Positions 13,140 to 24,970 of a stretch of DNA of 64,000 bases are shown in pieces. A program made the position numbers and the translations under genes. Origin of the DNA: Pohlia nutans (Eukaryota > Streptophyta > Bryopsida > Bryales > Mniaceae); contig CM040102.1 of assembly GCA_022496805.1 (NCBI GenBank), positions 2,170,001-2,234,000 of the forward strand. Reading direction: 5' to 3'. The number at the start of each line of letters is the position of its first letter. The stretch's first letter is position 1. Under the pieces are notes generated by a model. It was not told where the DNA came from. It made no database searches and worked only from the letters and a program-made list of their open reading frames with translations.

Positions 13140-13921
13140 TCAACAACTCTTACCATCTACATCTGCACAGTCAATGTTGCAGTCTTCCATAACACTAGCA
13201 GAGAAGTTCTGCAATTCGCTGGTTTTCTCACATAATTCTCTGGTTATCTGACTCAATTCTCTTGCTTTGTAAAGGATATAATTCGACTCTAGTATAAACA
13301 TGGCCAGTTTGTGTTTCAAATCGGCCCTAGTAACTTTCTTACGTCTACGCAAACATGGCCTCTCTGTACCCAATTTTATTTCTGCACTCTCCGTACTCAT
13401 GAGTTCGGCATCTACATGACATGGGGATTTGCTAGTTCGACCAACACGCTGTACCGATTCAGGCAGTATGTTTCTATCAACGCAGTCTGTAGACATGGGT
13501 AGGCCCTCCCCAGACTTGCGCACGCAATCCATGTATTTTGTGATCTTGAGTTCTATTGGAGAAGGGCCTACACCATGTAATTCAAGTCAGCATGATGGAA
13601 GAACATCTGTATCCCCTGAAAGAGAATATAAATTGAAGACCAGATTTCGTGCGGAAATATGTACATGAGAAGTGTCGATGGATAACTTACTGTGCTTTTG
13701 CTGCGATTGTTGAAGGAATATATGCTACTGCATTCCAAGTCACCGTCCACTATGAACCAATCCTGTGCCCTGCACATAGTGCAACGAATTAATATAAAAC
13801 GTCGAGGTCTAACGTACTCAAACTCTTCAATATAGAATTTATAGTAGATTTCGTAATGATACATATGACATGACAATTTATAACCGACTGAGGGCCTTGG
13901 TGGGATTATGTAATTATCCAC
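13140..13921 (-). pseudogene. Unrecognised broken two-exon gene
   Basis: The upstream piece (13921 to about 13690) encodes a Cys/Trp-rich stretch with FEYVRPRRFILIRC and CRAQDWF motifs and ends at a GTAAGT donor. The downstream piece follows a TTTCAG acceptor at about 13622. It reads DTDVLPSC, a stop (TGA), then LELHGVGPSPIELKITKYM and a basic, helical tail to 13140. The reading frame resumes cleanly after the stop, so this looks like one protein disabled by a point mutation. I do not recognise the family. Its position upstream of TNP2 on the same strand fits either another gene of the CACTA element or a captured host fragment. Confidence 0.45.
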
Positions 13922-16025
13922 CTAAAAAAAGGTGTTCTGTTCATTTCATATTCCTCCCACATCTTTGTTTTTTGACTAACATAGCCACAGTACTTCACTT
14001 CTGAAAGAGTCAGTACGTTCAGATACATGGTTTTACATATTTCCCAATAACAAATATTTTTATTTGTTTCAGTGTCAAACATCAAGGACTGCTAATATTG
14101 GGGTTATTGATAGAAGGAACGGATGTGTCGTAACCATTCAATACTGTACCGTGTATACCTAACTAGGAATATCGAATTGGCAAGCCAAACAGCAGTACAT
14201 TTACATCTGAATGCCAGCCACACTCACCAGCGTTGACTTCTTGCTATTTCATAAAAAATGGTTGTATTGGCAAATGTGACCGTTACCTCAAGGTTCTGCA
14301 AGGGAGTAACAACCAACGATAAAAAAAAAAAAGCAAAGACAAAACAGCAGATCAGTGGTCGTTTAATAAAATCCAATCGCTGAGATAGCAAACTTACTAA
14401 CAGAAATGCTATTCACTTCATGTTCACTGTCGCATGTCTGAATTTAGAATGATAATAGCAGGTGGACAAATTCACTTATTCATTACAACATAATCGTCCA
14501 TAGGTTCAAGAACAGGCCTAAACCCAAAATTGGGCACCGACGTACCATAACTGGCAGAATCAGGGTAACACAGAAATTTCACTTACCGGTGGAGTAACCG
14601 ACCGGTGCCACCATCCACTTCGAACACTTTAGATTGAGGGAATGGATTGAAAATCTCCCGAAGTTCAAAAATTTAGCACAATCGTAGACTGATACGTTTA
14701 GTAAACTGCAAAACCTCAGAACGATCCCTCAGTACTGCAAATCTCCAACGAAGGAAATTCTATTTGCGGAAAAACAAACATTAACCCCAATAAATTTCAC
14801 ATTTTCTACAGTCGTAGTTCGTTCAGATCATTAACCTGTAACCTGAGATGCAGAGGGTGGTCACTGATTTGATGCGCCAACAGCCAATTATTTTCGCAGA
14901 TTCACCATTATTGACGATTATCATTATTCACTGTTATGGGTCAGATTCTGTACGCTCAATTATTATTATAAGCAGTCATTCCCGAATATGTACTCTGATT
15001 CTATTCATTATAAACAATCACTCAGATACAGGTGTTAATAACTTCAGAGTTTTTGTTTCTGTGCCAATATTATTACATTCATAAGTTATTTCTGGAGCAC
15101 TTCCTTGCCTTGGATTTTTTTTGCGAACATGGTAAGTATGCGTAACTCTTGTCTTCTGGCAACGAACGACAATTGTCTACTTATGAGTTTCCCAGTATTA
15201 ACTACCCGTTGATGAACATTACGTGCCTATTTTTTTAAGAAAACACTGAAACTCGTATGCACTACATCGTCTGGTTAATTATATTCTTTCATCTAGTTAC
15301 AGTGCACGTTTTAGAACTCATGAACAGCATGTCCGGATTACGTATGAACTTTGTCTGAATTATGTACAACAGCTTCTATAAGCTTCTGGCCGGTGAAAAG
15401 GGCTCTTGTGGAATTGCTGAAAAGAATATGTAACGTACATCAAAACACTGCTTCATTCCAATGCTGCAGAGTAAGCATGTACACCTAGACAAACTATTTA
15501 GAACAAATTCTGTGAAGTTATAATATTTTGACGTTGTAATGAAGTGTGTATTCATTAGTGAATCTCTAAAAAAAATTATCAAAAGTTTTTACCTGTAAAA
15601 TGAAGGCGGAATTCCCTTGCAGTAATACTGCACACGACATAAGTGAATCTCCTTCGACTCTAAATGTCTAATCCAGGGCTACTCATCCGATAGACGCGTC
15701 TGTTATAAGACAGCTTGCATACACAACTGCTACTATATTATGATTATGCATGCTATGAGTTACATGTCACTACATTAAAACATCTCAATGGGCAATGAAT
15801 AAGGTGGGTGCCCAACGTAGTCTCACCATAAAATAAAGCCAGCCCTGCCGATGTTGGAAATTCACAACCCAGTAGTGCTGGCCCCAACAATCTCGTACTC
15901 TTCGCTTACAGAGTATCACAGTTTCAGGTGGCCGCGGGCTTGCTGTTTGCAGCGCCTTCTACCACCTTCTACGCAGCGTTTTATACGCAATCTATTACTT
16001 TTTCTCGCACCCTCATCGGCCCAGA
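13922..16025. other. No gene recognised
   Basis: About 2 kb of AT-rich DNA lying between the divergent minus-strand and plus-strand transposon genes. It may serve as their shared upstream region, but I see no clear promoter motif or repeat. Confidence 0.35.
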
Positions 16026-16151
16026 ATGCCAATACCCAACGAGTATGAAGTTTTGAGACTGCGAACCATCGCTGAGAACCATGCGAGGATCCAGAACGAG
16101 TTGAAACAGAAAGACTCAGTGTCAGTGCATCTAACGTTGGTTCCGAAGTAG
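16026..16151 (+). CDS. Possible N-terminal exon of TNPA-like gene
   Basis: A short frame beginning MPIPNEYEVLRLRTIAEN, followed by HARIQNELKQKD. A Tyr-Glu-x-x-Arg...Ile-x-x-Asn pattern near the N terminus is common in plant Ptta/En/Spm second-ORF proteins. The link to the exons from 17461 is inferred from strand and order only; no convincing donor was found. Confidence 0.3.
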   Translation: MPIPNEYEVLRLRTIAENHARIQNELKQKDSVSVHLTLVPK

Positions 16152-17460
16152 GTCGCCTGCATGCTGACAACAGTAGCCACTTTTGTGGGATCCCTGCGGC
16201 CACAGAATGAATACAATCCATGTCTAGCAGTGAAAGCTCGTACATGCCGATTATGAATGCGCTAATTTTGCTTAAAATTCTACACAATTTCCAATACCGT
16301 TGTCCACCACTACAATTGCGGTGTGATACAATGTGAACACCTGTGGTCAACCCGCTACATTTGCCGCAAATGAAGTCTTTTAGGGGAGCGGTTTTAGTAT
16401 GCCTCATCCGCAGTAGTAGAAGATGAGGGAACTCTCTAAAATTGGATAATTTGTTGTTCTTATCACCCTCGGTATGCACTGTAACTAAACTGTGATGTAC
16501 TAGTGGTGACTCAGCAACGGATGTAAAGGCCTGTTCGCACTTGGCCTTTGCAAAGACCGAGGATAAAAATTTAACACCCCCACAATTTTGGGAAAAATAC
16601 CTTCTTTGTATGAAAGGTGTCATCAATGAGGTTTGGAAAGGTGATAGCAATAGTAGGGGGATTACATAATGGCCCCTCAAGTGCGACATTAGCTAAGACC
16701 ATTTTTAGTGTTCAAAACTAGGGAATATTTCCTATTTTGGTGCTCCCTTAACAATTGCCTACTATTGCTCAAATATTTTTTGTCCTCCTAAATGTTAGCT
16801 AATACCCATTCTTAAAAGTATGCCATGTAGGATTGGTAATTACTAAAGAATGTAGGTGGGAACACACACTTTTTTAAGGATGTAAGACCCCCTTGTAAGA
16901 CCACCTCTAAAGCCAGGTGCGAACATACCTTAAGTTACGTTATACGAAAATTATACTGCTAGTCTTCCAAAATGGTGGTACTTCTCTACAATTGCGGTGT
17001 GTTAGTAATTGCACACCACTGTTTCACCCACAAGTATGGGCGTACTAGTTCTTGTCTTTCATTAGAGCGTATTTACTAATCAGCATCCGCATTTGTAAAA
17101 CGGCAGGGTAGTTTCTAAATCTGCCACATATGCTATGCTTGTCACCGTATGTATTCACTGTGATTTACTTCTGTGTACTAGTGCTGCCGCTTTACGAGAT
17201 ATGTTAGGGTCCTTGTTCCGCAGTTGATCATTTGTGAAGTGAAAATGCAGGTCGCCCTCGATTTCTGTGCCTTCAAGGAAAACCTAATTTTAACGTTGGA
17301 TGATAACCGTTCGTCCAGAACAAAACGGAATAGGGTGTTTCTAGACATCTGCTTCTTGTCCATGGTGTGTGTCTCCACTAGGTTGCTAGAAGTCTGCATG
17401 CTGCAAGTCCCCTATTTCCTTGTTTGTAGTTCGTTCGGGTCCTTTACAGTGCAATTGCAG

Positions 17461-17669
17461 TCGGTCTAACAGTGAGCAACATTCTTCATGTAGTTACGAA
17501 GCATTGAACAAAAAGGCCCTCCTTGATGCTGACTTGTTCACAAAAACTGGTAGAATTAGAACCCCGACTCCGCGTGCTCTGAGCGACGACGACGTGGTGA
17601 TTGTGGAGCGCAACCCCGACTCTGCGGGGCTTCCCGAAAAAGCAGGAAATAGTGGAAACTCGGGGATCT
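17461..17669 (+). pseudogene. TNPA-like gene, early exon
   Basis: Lies between an ATTGCAG acceptor and a GTAAGT donor. The frame reads NKKALLDADLFTKTG, then TPTPRALSDDDVVIVERNPD, a Ser/Thr/Pro and acidic linker. No domain is recognised. Membership of the TNPA-like gene is inferred from strand, spacing and similar composition. Confidence 0.4.
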
Positions 17670-18317
17670 GTAAGTGCAAACCTAAGTAATGAAGCCATGA
17701 TGAATTCTACAAGTCCTTAGAAAGGGACCATATTATTTCAACAAATTGTATGCAGGAGTATAAGTTCTGTGTCGCATTGTAGTTTGAATGGAAAGCATAG
17801 TGACTGCTGTCGTCACTAGAGACAGGTAATGAGTAGTAATAAGCAATGGGGAGTTTCCAATTTATGGGTGCATGTGTGCATGCCATTAAAGCGCACGCCA
17901 AAACATTCCATATATGCGCAGTGGAAGTTGTTCATGTATAGTATGTTTAATTAAGTTGATTTACCTGGGTGTTACAACAGTGCACACTAAAGTGCGAATA
18001 CAACACAGTTTTATAAAGTATCTAACCTCGTCTGACGATTTACCGAGAGCTGTATGCGGGACTTTCTGGGCTTTATGCACAGCAAGTGTTGATGTCAACT
18101 TGGCATTGGTACCCGTTAGGCCATTGTTGTGTCAGATTGAAGCATTGCAGGAAGAAAACGAACTGTCGTCGTTCGATATGATATTCCAAATTGCATAAAA
18201 GAGCAAGTCGATCTAAATGCTTCGCATCTAATTCTATGGAGTTTTAACTTGAACAGGATCATGGATGTAATGTGTGAATGTATAGTTGTCTAAACGTGAT
18301 TCATTTGTCATTATCAG

Positions 18318-18827
18318 GTTAGGCAAACCAGAATGGGGAAAGCTCTGAAAGATACAGATATGCCAGAACCATGGTATGGTAAGAAAGCGAAGTTACTTGT
18401 GACAGCAACTAAAAAAACCAGGGCAGCTACAAAGTCAATGGCAGAGCAACAAGTAGAGGAGGTTGTGGTCGTAGGTAAGCCAAGCACTAGAGGACGTGGA
18501 CGAGGGAAGGGGAAAGGAAAGGAACCCAATGTTGGGAAGTCAAAAAAGAAGGTAAAATCGATCCCCAATGGAACAGCAGACGTTATTTTAGGCCGGTCAA
18601 GGAATCCTGTACCAGACCCTGAAAAACTTCGGCGTAAAAGAATTGAGGACGCCGTTGCTTGTGGCCGAACTCCAAAATCATTTGCCAAACCAGCAAAGCG
18701 GCAGTCATACCCTACGATAGGCCTAGAGTATTCTTCTGAAGAGAAATTCAGGCGGAGTTGGATGCAGCAAACTTAGAATTAAATTCAGAGTCTCCATCCC
18801 CTGTCGAAGAAATTCCAATTTTGCCAG
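18318..18827 (+). pseudogene. TNPA-like gene, basic Gly/Arg/Lys-rich exon
   Basis: Encodes a very basic region (KKAKLLVTATKKTRAATKS, then RGRGRGKGKGKEP), like a nuclear-localisation and nucleic-acid-binding tail. At about 18750 the frame breaks: QAELDAANLELNSESPSPVE continues in another frame up to a GTACCT donor at 18828. A single-base indel explains this. Confidence 0.5.
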
Positions 18828-19127
18828 GTACCTAAACTACCATCCTTGTCTTAGATATTGAAATGCATTAAAAAGGGAATGAATAATATGCAGGACTCCA
18901 TCTTCACAACAACAGCAGTGCTGTAGTTGGCTCTACAGAAAGGGGATTAACGTGCATTTTTTTAATTAGATTATTATAACTTCTAATGTTTCGTGAATAT
19001 CATGCATTGTATGACTGGAGGTTTTGTATATACAGCTCTGAACAATATAATGGATTGAGAATTGACAAACTGAAGACTGAAATGGTGACTTGATTTTACA
19101 AATGACAACACCCCTGTACAAACACAG

Positions 19128-19179
19128 GGATGTGAGAAACGTGGACCTGCTGCGGACAAGAACAAACTGCATGTTCCCC
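19128..19179 (+). pseudogene. TNPA-like gene, 5' half of exon split by MULE
   Basis: Opens after an ACACAG acceptor and reads GCEKRGPAADKNKLHVP. It runs straight into the left target duplication of the Mutator-like element. With one copy of the duplication removed, the frame continues exactly into 25480 (RLQMEDCEHS...). This shows that the element landed in coding sequence. Confidence 0.6.
19169..19179. repeat. MULE target-site duplication, left copy
   Basis: GCATGTTCCCC, repeated exactly at 25469-25479. The identity extends by one base on each side (T before, G after), so the exact boundary is ambiguous by a base or two. A 9-11 bp duplication is typical of Mutator-like elements. Confidence 0.8.
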
Positions 19180-19588
19180 GGGAATGCTAGCATGTGAGCC
19201 TGGGAGTGTGAGCCCGAGAGCCTGAGAGCCTGAGAGCCTAGAAAACTTTAAGTTTTTTTTTAAGTTTTTTTCAAAATGACCTATAACCGTGGGATCAATA
19301 TTTATGGAATTTTTAGTGTATCTGGACTGTAATGTAAAATGTAATTATTTCACATTCTACATCTGAGCAAATTTTTTATTAAAATTTGATGATTTAGGGA
19401 TTAGGGGTTTTGAGATTAAATATGGAAAAACAAAACATGAACAATACAGTTAACAAATCGATGAGGTTTGAGAATAAAAGGATTAGCAGTGTGAAGTATA
19501 ACACGGATGTCAAGAATCAAGATTAGTGGCCCTTTTAGTCTCACTACATGTATCATAACAAAAGTAGTACAAAGATGTGGAGAAGACA

Positions 19589-20230
19589 TCAAAGTTCCTC
19601 TAAGTCATCAATAGAATTACCGGTACTAGTAGACCTTGAGCAAGAGCTAGATGTAGAGCGTAGAGGTGAACTAAAACCATCACATTCAGACTCCTTAGCC
19701 TCAACATCAAAGTATACTAGTGCGTCCGAGTTCAACACCTTTGGCTTTAGAATGTGATCTCTAATACCTTGACCTGTAAGAGCCTGTGCAACAGGCTCAA
19801 TGTAGACTAGCAAATGAAATGTTTTGGGAGGGCTCTTCAAAAACTCTGGCCTCACAAAAAGTGGCCTCTATACTGTAGAATTCGCGGTCTTCATTTTTCT
19901 GCACAGAAAAAAACAAATGGAATGAGAACAAGGTGATGAAGAGTCTATCAAACAAAGTAGAAATTGTCCTGATTGAATTCAAATTTACTTATTGAATCGA
20001 GATTTCTTCAACGTTCGAACGACTGCTAACAGAACAAGGTGTGGATCCTCTAATGCAGATGATGATGCAACAATTGGCTCGGGTTCAGGTTTGCAGGCTT
20101 GTCGCATAGACAGAAGCGGTCCATCAAATAGATCTTGGCCCTCTTCGAGTGCATCAATGTGGCGTTGCACGCAGCGACATGCCAACAACGAAGCACATGA
20201 TTGAATGCCCACAAAATAAATTATGAACAC
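19589..20230 (-). pseudogene. Captured gene-like fragment inside MULE
   Basis: Two minus-strand pieces with exon character. One (20230 to about 19990) encodes FVGIQSCASLLACRCVQRHI and DPHLVLLAVVRTLKKSRFN and ends near a GTAAAT donor. The next follows a CTGCACAG acceptor and includes SPPKTFHLLVYIEPVAQAL and a Ser/Thr-rich acidic tail. I do not recognise the source gene. Exon-like pieces between MULE ends are typical of Pack-MULE gene capture. Confidence 0.4.
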
Positions 20231-20269
20231 TTAGAACGAGAAAATGAATGAGAACTTACAAGATTTAGA

Positions 20270-21000
20270 TAGTGGCAAGGTAATGCGAGCGCTTTTGCCA
20301 CAGTGGCGCGTAATGCGAGCACTTGGCCATCGAGAGCGTTAGAAGAGAGAAGAGCTAGACCCAGACACCACGAGCAAATGAGAGTGACGCGCTGGCACCC
20401 GAGGGCAAACCCAGCAACAACAAAACCATGATCACTACCTTGATTACTAAGGGACTCGCCTTGCCATAGTTGCATGTAATGCGAGCACTGGGCCATCGAA
20501 TGCGTAGATAAGTACAAGAGGTGGACCCAGAAACACCACGACTAATGGAGAGTGACACCACGAGCCAGTACACCACGAGCACACCACGACAATAATACGC
20601 GCACGCAACAAGCTAATGCGCTGGTACTCGCACCACCAAAACCATGATCCCATCTCGACAATCAAGGGACTGGCCTAGCCACAATGACCACAAAATGCGA
20701 GCACTGGGCCATCAGATGCGTAGTAAAATACCCGAGTAGGACCAAAAAACACCACGAGCCAGCACGCCACGAGCAATGGCATGACACCACGAGCATGACA
20801 CGAGCCAACTCACTGCCCCCTGTACGAAAGCATCAGCCCCAACGGCAATCCTAGCACTCCCAAAATGGTAATCCCCAACTCGTCCATTAAGGGACACGCC
20901 TCGCCACAGTGGCACGAGATGCGAGCACAGGGGACATCAAGAACGTAGCAAGAAGCTAGAGTTGTACCCAAAAACAACATGAGCACAAACACACAACAAG
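20270..21000. repeat. Tandem repeats, about 170-220 bp unit, four copies
   Basis: Related segments start near 20287, 20455, 20671 and 20893. Each contains a GCCACAGTGGC-like block followed by AATGCGAGCACTGGGCCATC and then CACCACGAGC-rich sequence. The copies are imperfect and differ in length. They lie in the GC-richer part of the MULE. Confidence 0.65.
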
Positions 21001-21149
21001 CATACTACGAGCACGTCACGTGCACGACATACTGATGCGCTGGCACCCAAGGGCAACCCCAACAACAACAAAACCATGATCACAAAATACAATGAGCATC
21101 ACGAGCCCACACCTACTACACGCAAGCAAAATTTCCACACCTCACGCTG

Positions 21150-22260
21150 ACCTTGTAAGAAAACCCTGGGCCCTCCCACATTGCCCACGGCCCCGACGGC
21201 TATCCCATGACTCGCCAAAGTGTACTCGTGATGCCCAAAATAGCACTCGAAAACCTTATCCAAACGTTTCTCTGGAAGTATGCCTTGTGTTTTTGGAAAG
21301 CTCTTGCAAAGGGCGTTTCATCGGTGTATAGCACATCCAATTTGGACATAAACTTCAAAAGTTATGCTCAATTGAAATAGTCAGGCTTGTATTCTAGGCT
21401 GTGAAGATTTCAATAGACCATAACTAATGGAGTTTTTGTCCAAACTGAATGAGTCTTATACCATTGAAACGCCCTTTGCAAGAGCTTTCCAAAAACATAT
21501 GACAATGCATACTTCCAAAAAAACGTTTGGAGAAGGTTTTCGAGTGCTATTTTGGGCATCACGAGTTACACTTTGGCGAGTCATGGATTAGCCGTCGGGG
21601 CCGACGGCAATGTGAGAGGGCCCATGGTTTGCATTTCCGCCCCTACAGAATCATGTAGAGAACTCGTGACGCCAGGAGTCTCGGGTTGTCCACCACAAAT
21701 TTCGCACCCCAACATGGACATTGTAACTAAACCCTGGGCCCTCCCACATTGCCGTCGGCCCCGACGGCTAATCCATGACTCGTCAAAGTGTAACTCGTGA
21801 TGCCCAAAATAGCACTCGAAAACCTTCTCCAAACGTTTTTTTGGAAGTATGCCTTGTCATATGTTTTTGGAAAGCTCTTGCAAAGGGCGTTTCAATGGTA
21901 TAAGACTCATTCAGTTTGGACAAAAACTCCATTAGTTATGGTCTATTGAAATCTTCACAGCCTAAAATACAAACCTGACTATTTCAATTGAGCATAACTT
22001 TTGAAGTTTATGTCCAAATTGGATGTGCTATACACCGATGAAACGCCCTTTGCAAGAGCTTTCCAAAAACATATGACAAGGCATACTTCCAAAAAAACGT
22101 CTAGAGAAGGTTTTCGAGTGCTATTTTGGGCCTCACGAGTTATACTTTGGGGAGTCATGGATTAGCCGTCGGGGCCGACGGCAATGTGGGAGGGCCCATG
22201 GTTTGCATTTCCGCCCCTACAGAATCATGTAGAGAACTCGTGACGCCAAGAGTCTCGGGC
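21150..22260. repeat. Array of alternating inverted repeats inside MULE
   Basis: A block of about 170 bp appears four times in alternating orientation, near 21165-21330, 21470-21645, 21735-21895 and 22040-22215. Its landmarks are GGGCCCTCCCACATTGCC, the palindrome CCGTCGGGGCCGACGG, CCCAAAATAGCACTCG and GCAAAGGGCGTTTCA. Spacers of about 130 bp (TTATGCTCAATTGAAATAGT and relatives) also alternate in orientation. Degenerate continuations reach about 22910. The array can fold into large hairpins. Confidence 0.75.
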
Positions 22261-22989
22261 TGTCCACCACAAATTTCGCACCCCAACATGGACATTGCAA
22301 CCAAACCTTGGGCCCTTCCACATTGCCTTTGGCCCCGACGGCTATGTGGGAGGGTCTAGGGTTTGCATTCCAGCCCCTACACAATCACGGAGAGAACTCG
22401 TGACGCTTATAGTCTCGGGTTGCCCAACACAAATTCCACACCACAACATTGACATTGCAATCAAACCCTGGGCCCTCCCACACGCTTATCTAGAACTCGT
22501 GACGCCTAAAATTAGCACTCGAGAAGCTTCTTCAGACTTTGTTTTGGAAGTATGCTTTGTCATATGTTTTTGGAAAGCTCTCGCAAAGGGCGTATCAAGA
22601 ATATAAGACTCATTGAGTTTGGACAGAAACTCCATAAGTTATGGTCTATCGAAAGGTTTACCGCCCCAATTATCAGTGTGACTATTTAAGTTGAGCATAA
22701 CTTTTGAAGGTTATGTCCAAATTGAATGTGCTATGCACCGCTAAAAATCCCTTTACTCAAGCTTTCCAAAAACATATGACAATTACAAGGCATACTTCTA
22801 AAAAAAAGTCTGAAGAAGGTTCTCGAGTGCTACTTTGGGCGTGACGAGGTCTGGTTTGGCGAGTGATGGGTGAGCTGTTGGGGCCGAGGGCTATGTGGGA
22901 GGGCCTTGGGTTTGCATGAAAGGGCAGCGGGCAAGTTGTGCAATTTGTGCTTGCGCGTCACGTTCCAACTAAATGATGTATCCAGAATG

Positions 22990-23290
22990 TTACATATGAC
23001 CAACCTTCACAAGTACATTGGGCTACCCCATATACCTACAACATGCCCTCGGGGCGGAGGGCACATTTGAGTCCTCACTTGAAGCCAAAAGTTTCAACTC
23101 AAACCTTGATTTGACAGCTTTTTTGGATGCGAGTAAGCGGGGCAATAGCGACCTCACAAGCGCATGATACCAAGCCTCACGAGCACATTAGACTACTCCA
23201 TGTACCTTCAACATGCCCTCGGGGCCGAGGGCACATTTGAGCCCTCACTTGAAGCCAAAAGTTTCAACTCAAACCTTGATTTGACGGCAC
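22990..23290. repeat. Tandem duplication, about 170 bp
   Basis: Two successive blocks (about 23008-23125 and 23176-23292) share ACATGCCCTCGGGGC, a small palindromic core, and the long stretch CTTGAAGCCAAAAGTTTCAA. Non-coding, within the MULE. Confidence 0.65.
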
Positions 23291-23855
23291 ATCCACTGTA
23301 GAGCTGCTACCTTTATGTCTTAAAACCTTACAGTCTCTTGAGCCTCAATAGTATGTTACAAGCCTCAGAGCTATTATGATCAACATTCGTAATGTGAAAC
23401 GTGAGGCTCTAGATCCTATCATTGAACTGTTTAGTGAATCTGAGAGGAAAACCCCATCTTAGTTTTGTCAAAGTCCCCTCTTGAATGAACCGATTTTCTT
23501 TGCTTCAACTCCACCTCTTTTTTTTGCCCCGGCCAAGAGTCAATCTTCCTCTTTTTCCTTTCGTCTTCGTTGTCCAACTTCACAAGACTTTCCTAGTGTC
23601 ATGCAATGTTTGCGAAAGCTCTCAAGTGTTCCTTAATCTTGGAATGAACTTGCTCACATAGATTTTGATTGCGTAGAGAATCATAAGGTGCAGTTTTTCC
23701 CTCTACAATTTGACGGGGACATAGTTTTTGAGTTGCCATGATGTTGTGGAATCGTACATCCTTCAGGTGCCCAGAGCATACAGGAAATAGACAAATGTTA
23801 TAACAGTCTCACTTAGTCCCACACGACAACGTTAAAGATACACAACAACCTTGGC

Positions 23856-24280
23856 TTGAAGTTTAGAAGGTTGACGTGTGTTGGTGCTTTGCGCTGTGAG
23901 AACGAAGATTGTGACTTCTTGCTAGAGTGCCCAAAAAAAATGAGATGGAATGGACAGGTACAACTAATTTTCCATTCAACATTTGGTTTAACCCTCCTCA
24001 TGATTCTTCACTTGTTTGGAAAGTTTGCAAGAAGCTCCCGTTATGCCAAGACTTTTGCTCAGCGCCGGTGTATTACGTGTTCAACATTGGCAACATGTCT
24101 TGTGCTTGTATCCACTTGGGTTATCATCGACACCCAGTTGCAAAAGAAAAATGCAGAGAATCTTTGAAGACCATCACTGGATTGATTGCAATAGAAGTAG
24201 CTAATACAACCACTGCCAAGAACTTGGACATTGCGATGGTGGAGATGATGACATTGCGATGGCGGCGGACTAAACCTCAA
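23856..24280 (+). pseudogene. Zinc-ribbon-like remnant in MULE
   Basis: The frame starting at 23856 reads RRLTCVGALRCENEDCDFL with paired cysteines. After an A run at 23932-23940 the protein continues in another frame with NEMEWTGTTNFPFNIWF, ...CQDFCSAPVYYVFN and HLGYHRHPVAKEKCRESL. The Cys/His spacing suggests a zinc-binding domain of the kind linked to plant SWIM/MULE proteins. One frameshift at the A run disables it. Confidence 0.5.
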
Positions 24281-24712
24281 ACAGTTGATTTCTGGTTTTG
24301 TCTAGACCAAATCGCACGATGTATCATGGGACCCAAGTGCTTCTTTGTCATATACCGCTCGGAAATCCCAGATGTTTAGCACGTTCTCTCGGGTACGGAC
24401 CTCACGTGTTCAAAGATCCTAGAGCTCCAGGAGGCCGGGTTTCGTCTAGAGTTCACTACAGCCCTTTTGCCTCCACGCCTCTTTACGACGTCGAAGGTGT
24501 TTGAGCCCATCTTGTGGACTTACCCGAGGCCATTGCATGCTGCTAGGATCCCATCCTCCCGAAACGACAAAAACGTGCGACGGAACACCAAGGCTTCCAC
24601 GGAAGCTCACCGCAATCAATGGGAGAGTGCAAGAAACGTGAAGGCGAATATTCTCCGCATCAACCTCCTCCCCTACCCCAGCCTTGGTGCCATCATCAGG
24701 CTCTAGTCCGGA

Positions 24713-24970
24713 GTGGAACCCGACGAAAATTTGTACAATATCACATTCTGCAATTTTCCGTCATGTACGTGCCCACATTACGCTAGCATGAACTCTGCAG
24801 CTGTTGGGAGGCGTGGCCAGTACGTCAACTGCAAACACCTTTACTATATCTTTCGTTACTTTTGCAAGCTAGACTATAAAGTTGACACGTACATCCATGC
24901 TCCTACTCTCAGCTTGGATGAGGTTAAAAAAATTCTTGTGGCGGCCGAGATCATCAAGACCGAGGATTGA
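24713..24970 (+). pseudogene. SWIM zinc-finger fragment (MULE transposase C terminus)
   Basis: Encodes ITFCNFPSCTCPHYASMN and then YVNCKHLYYIFRYFCKLDY: a CxC...CxH pattern, the SWIM finger signature, followed by a helical tail ending at 24970. Plant MULE transposases carry this domain after the catalytic domain. The catalytic part is not found upstream (24281-24712 shows nothing recognisable), so this is a leftover 3' exon. Confidence 0.65.

Noticed and set aside
15916..16689. A 257-codon minus-strand open frame
   Set aside because: No recognisable family, unusual composition, and its low-coordinate part overlaps a plus-strand frame with a TNPA-like N-terminal pattern. Length alone is not enough.
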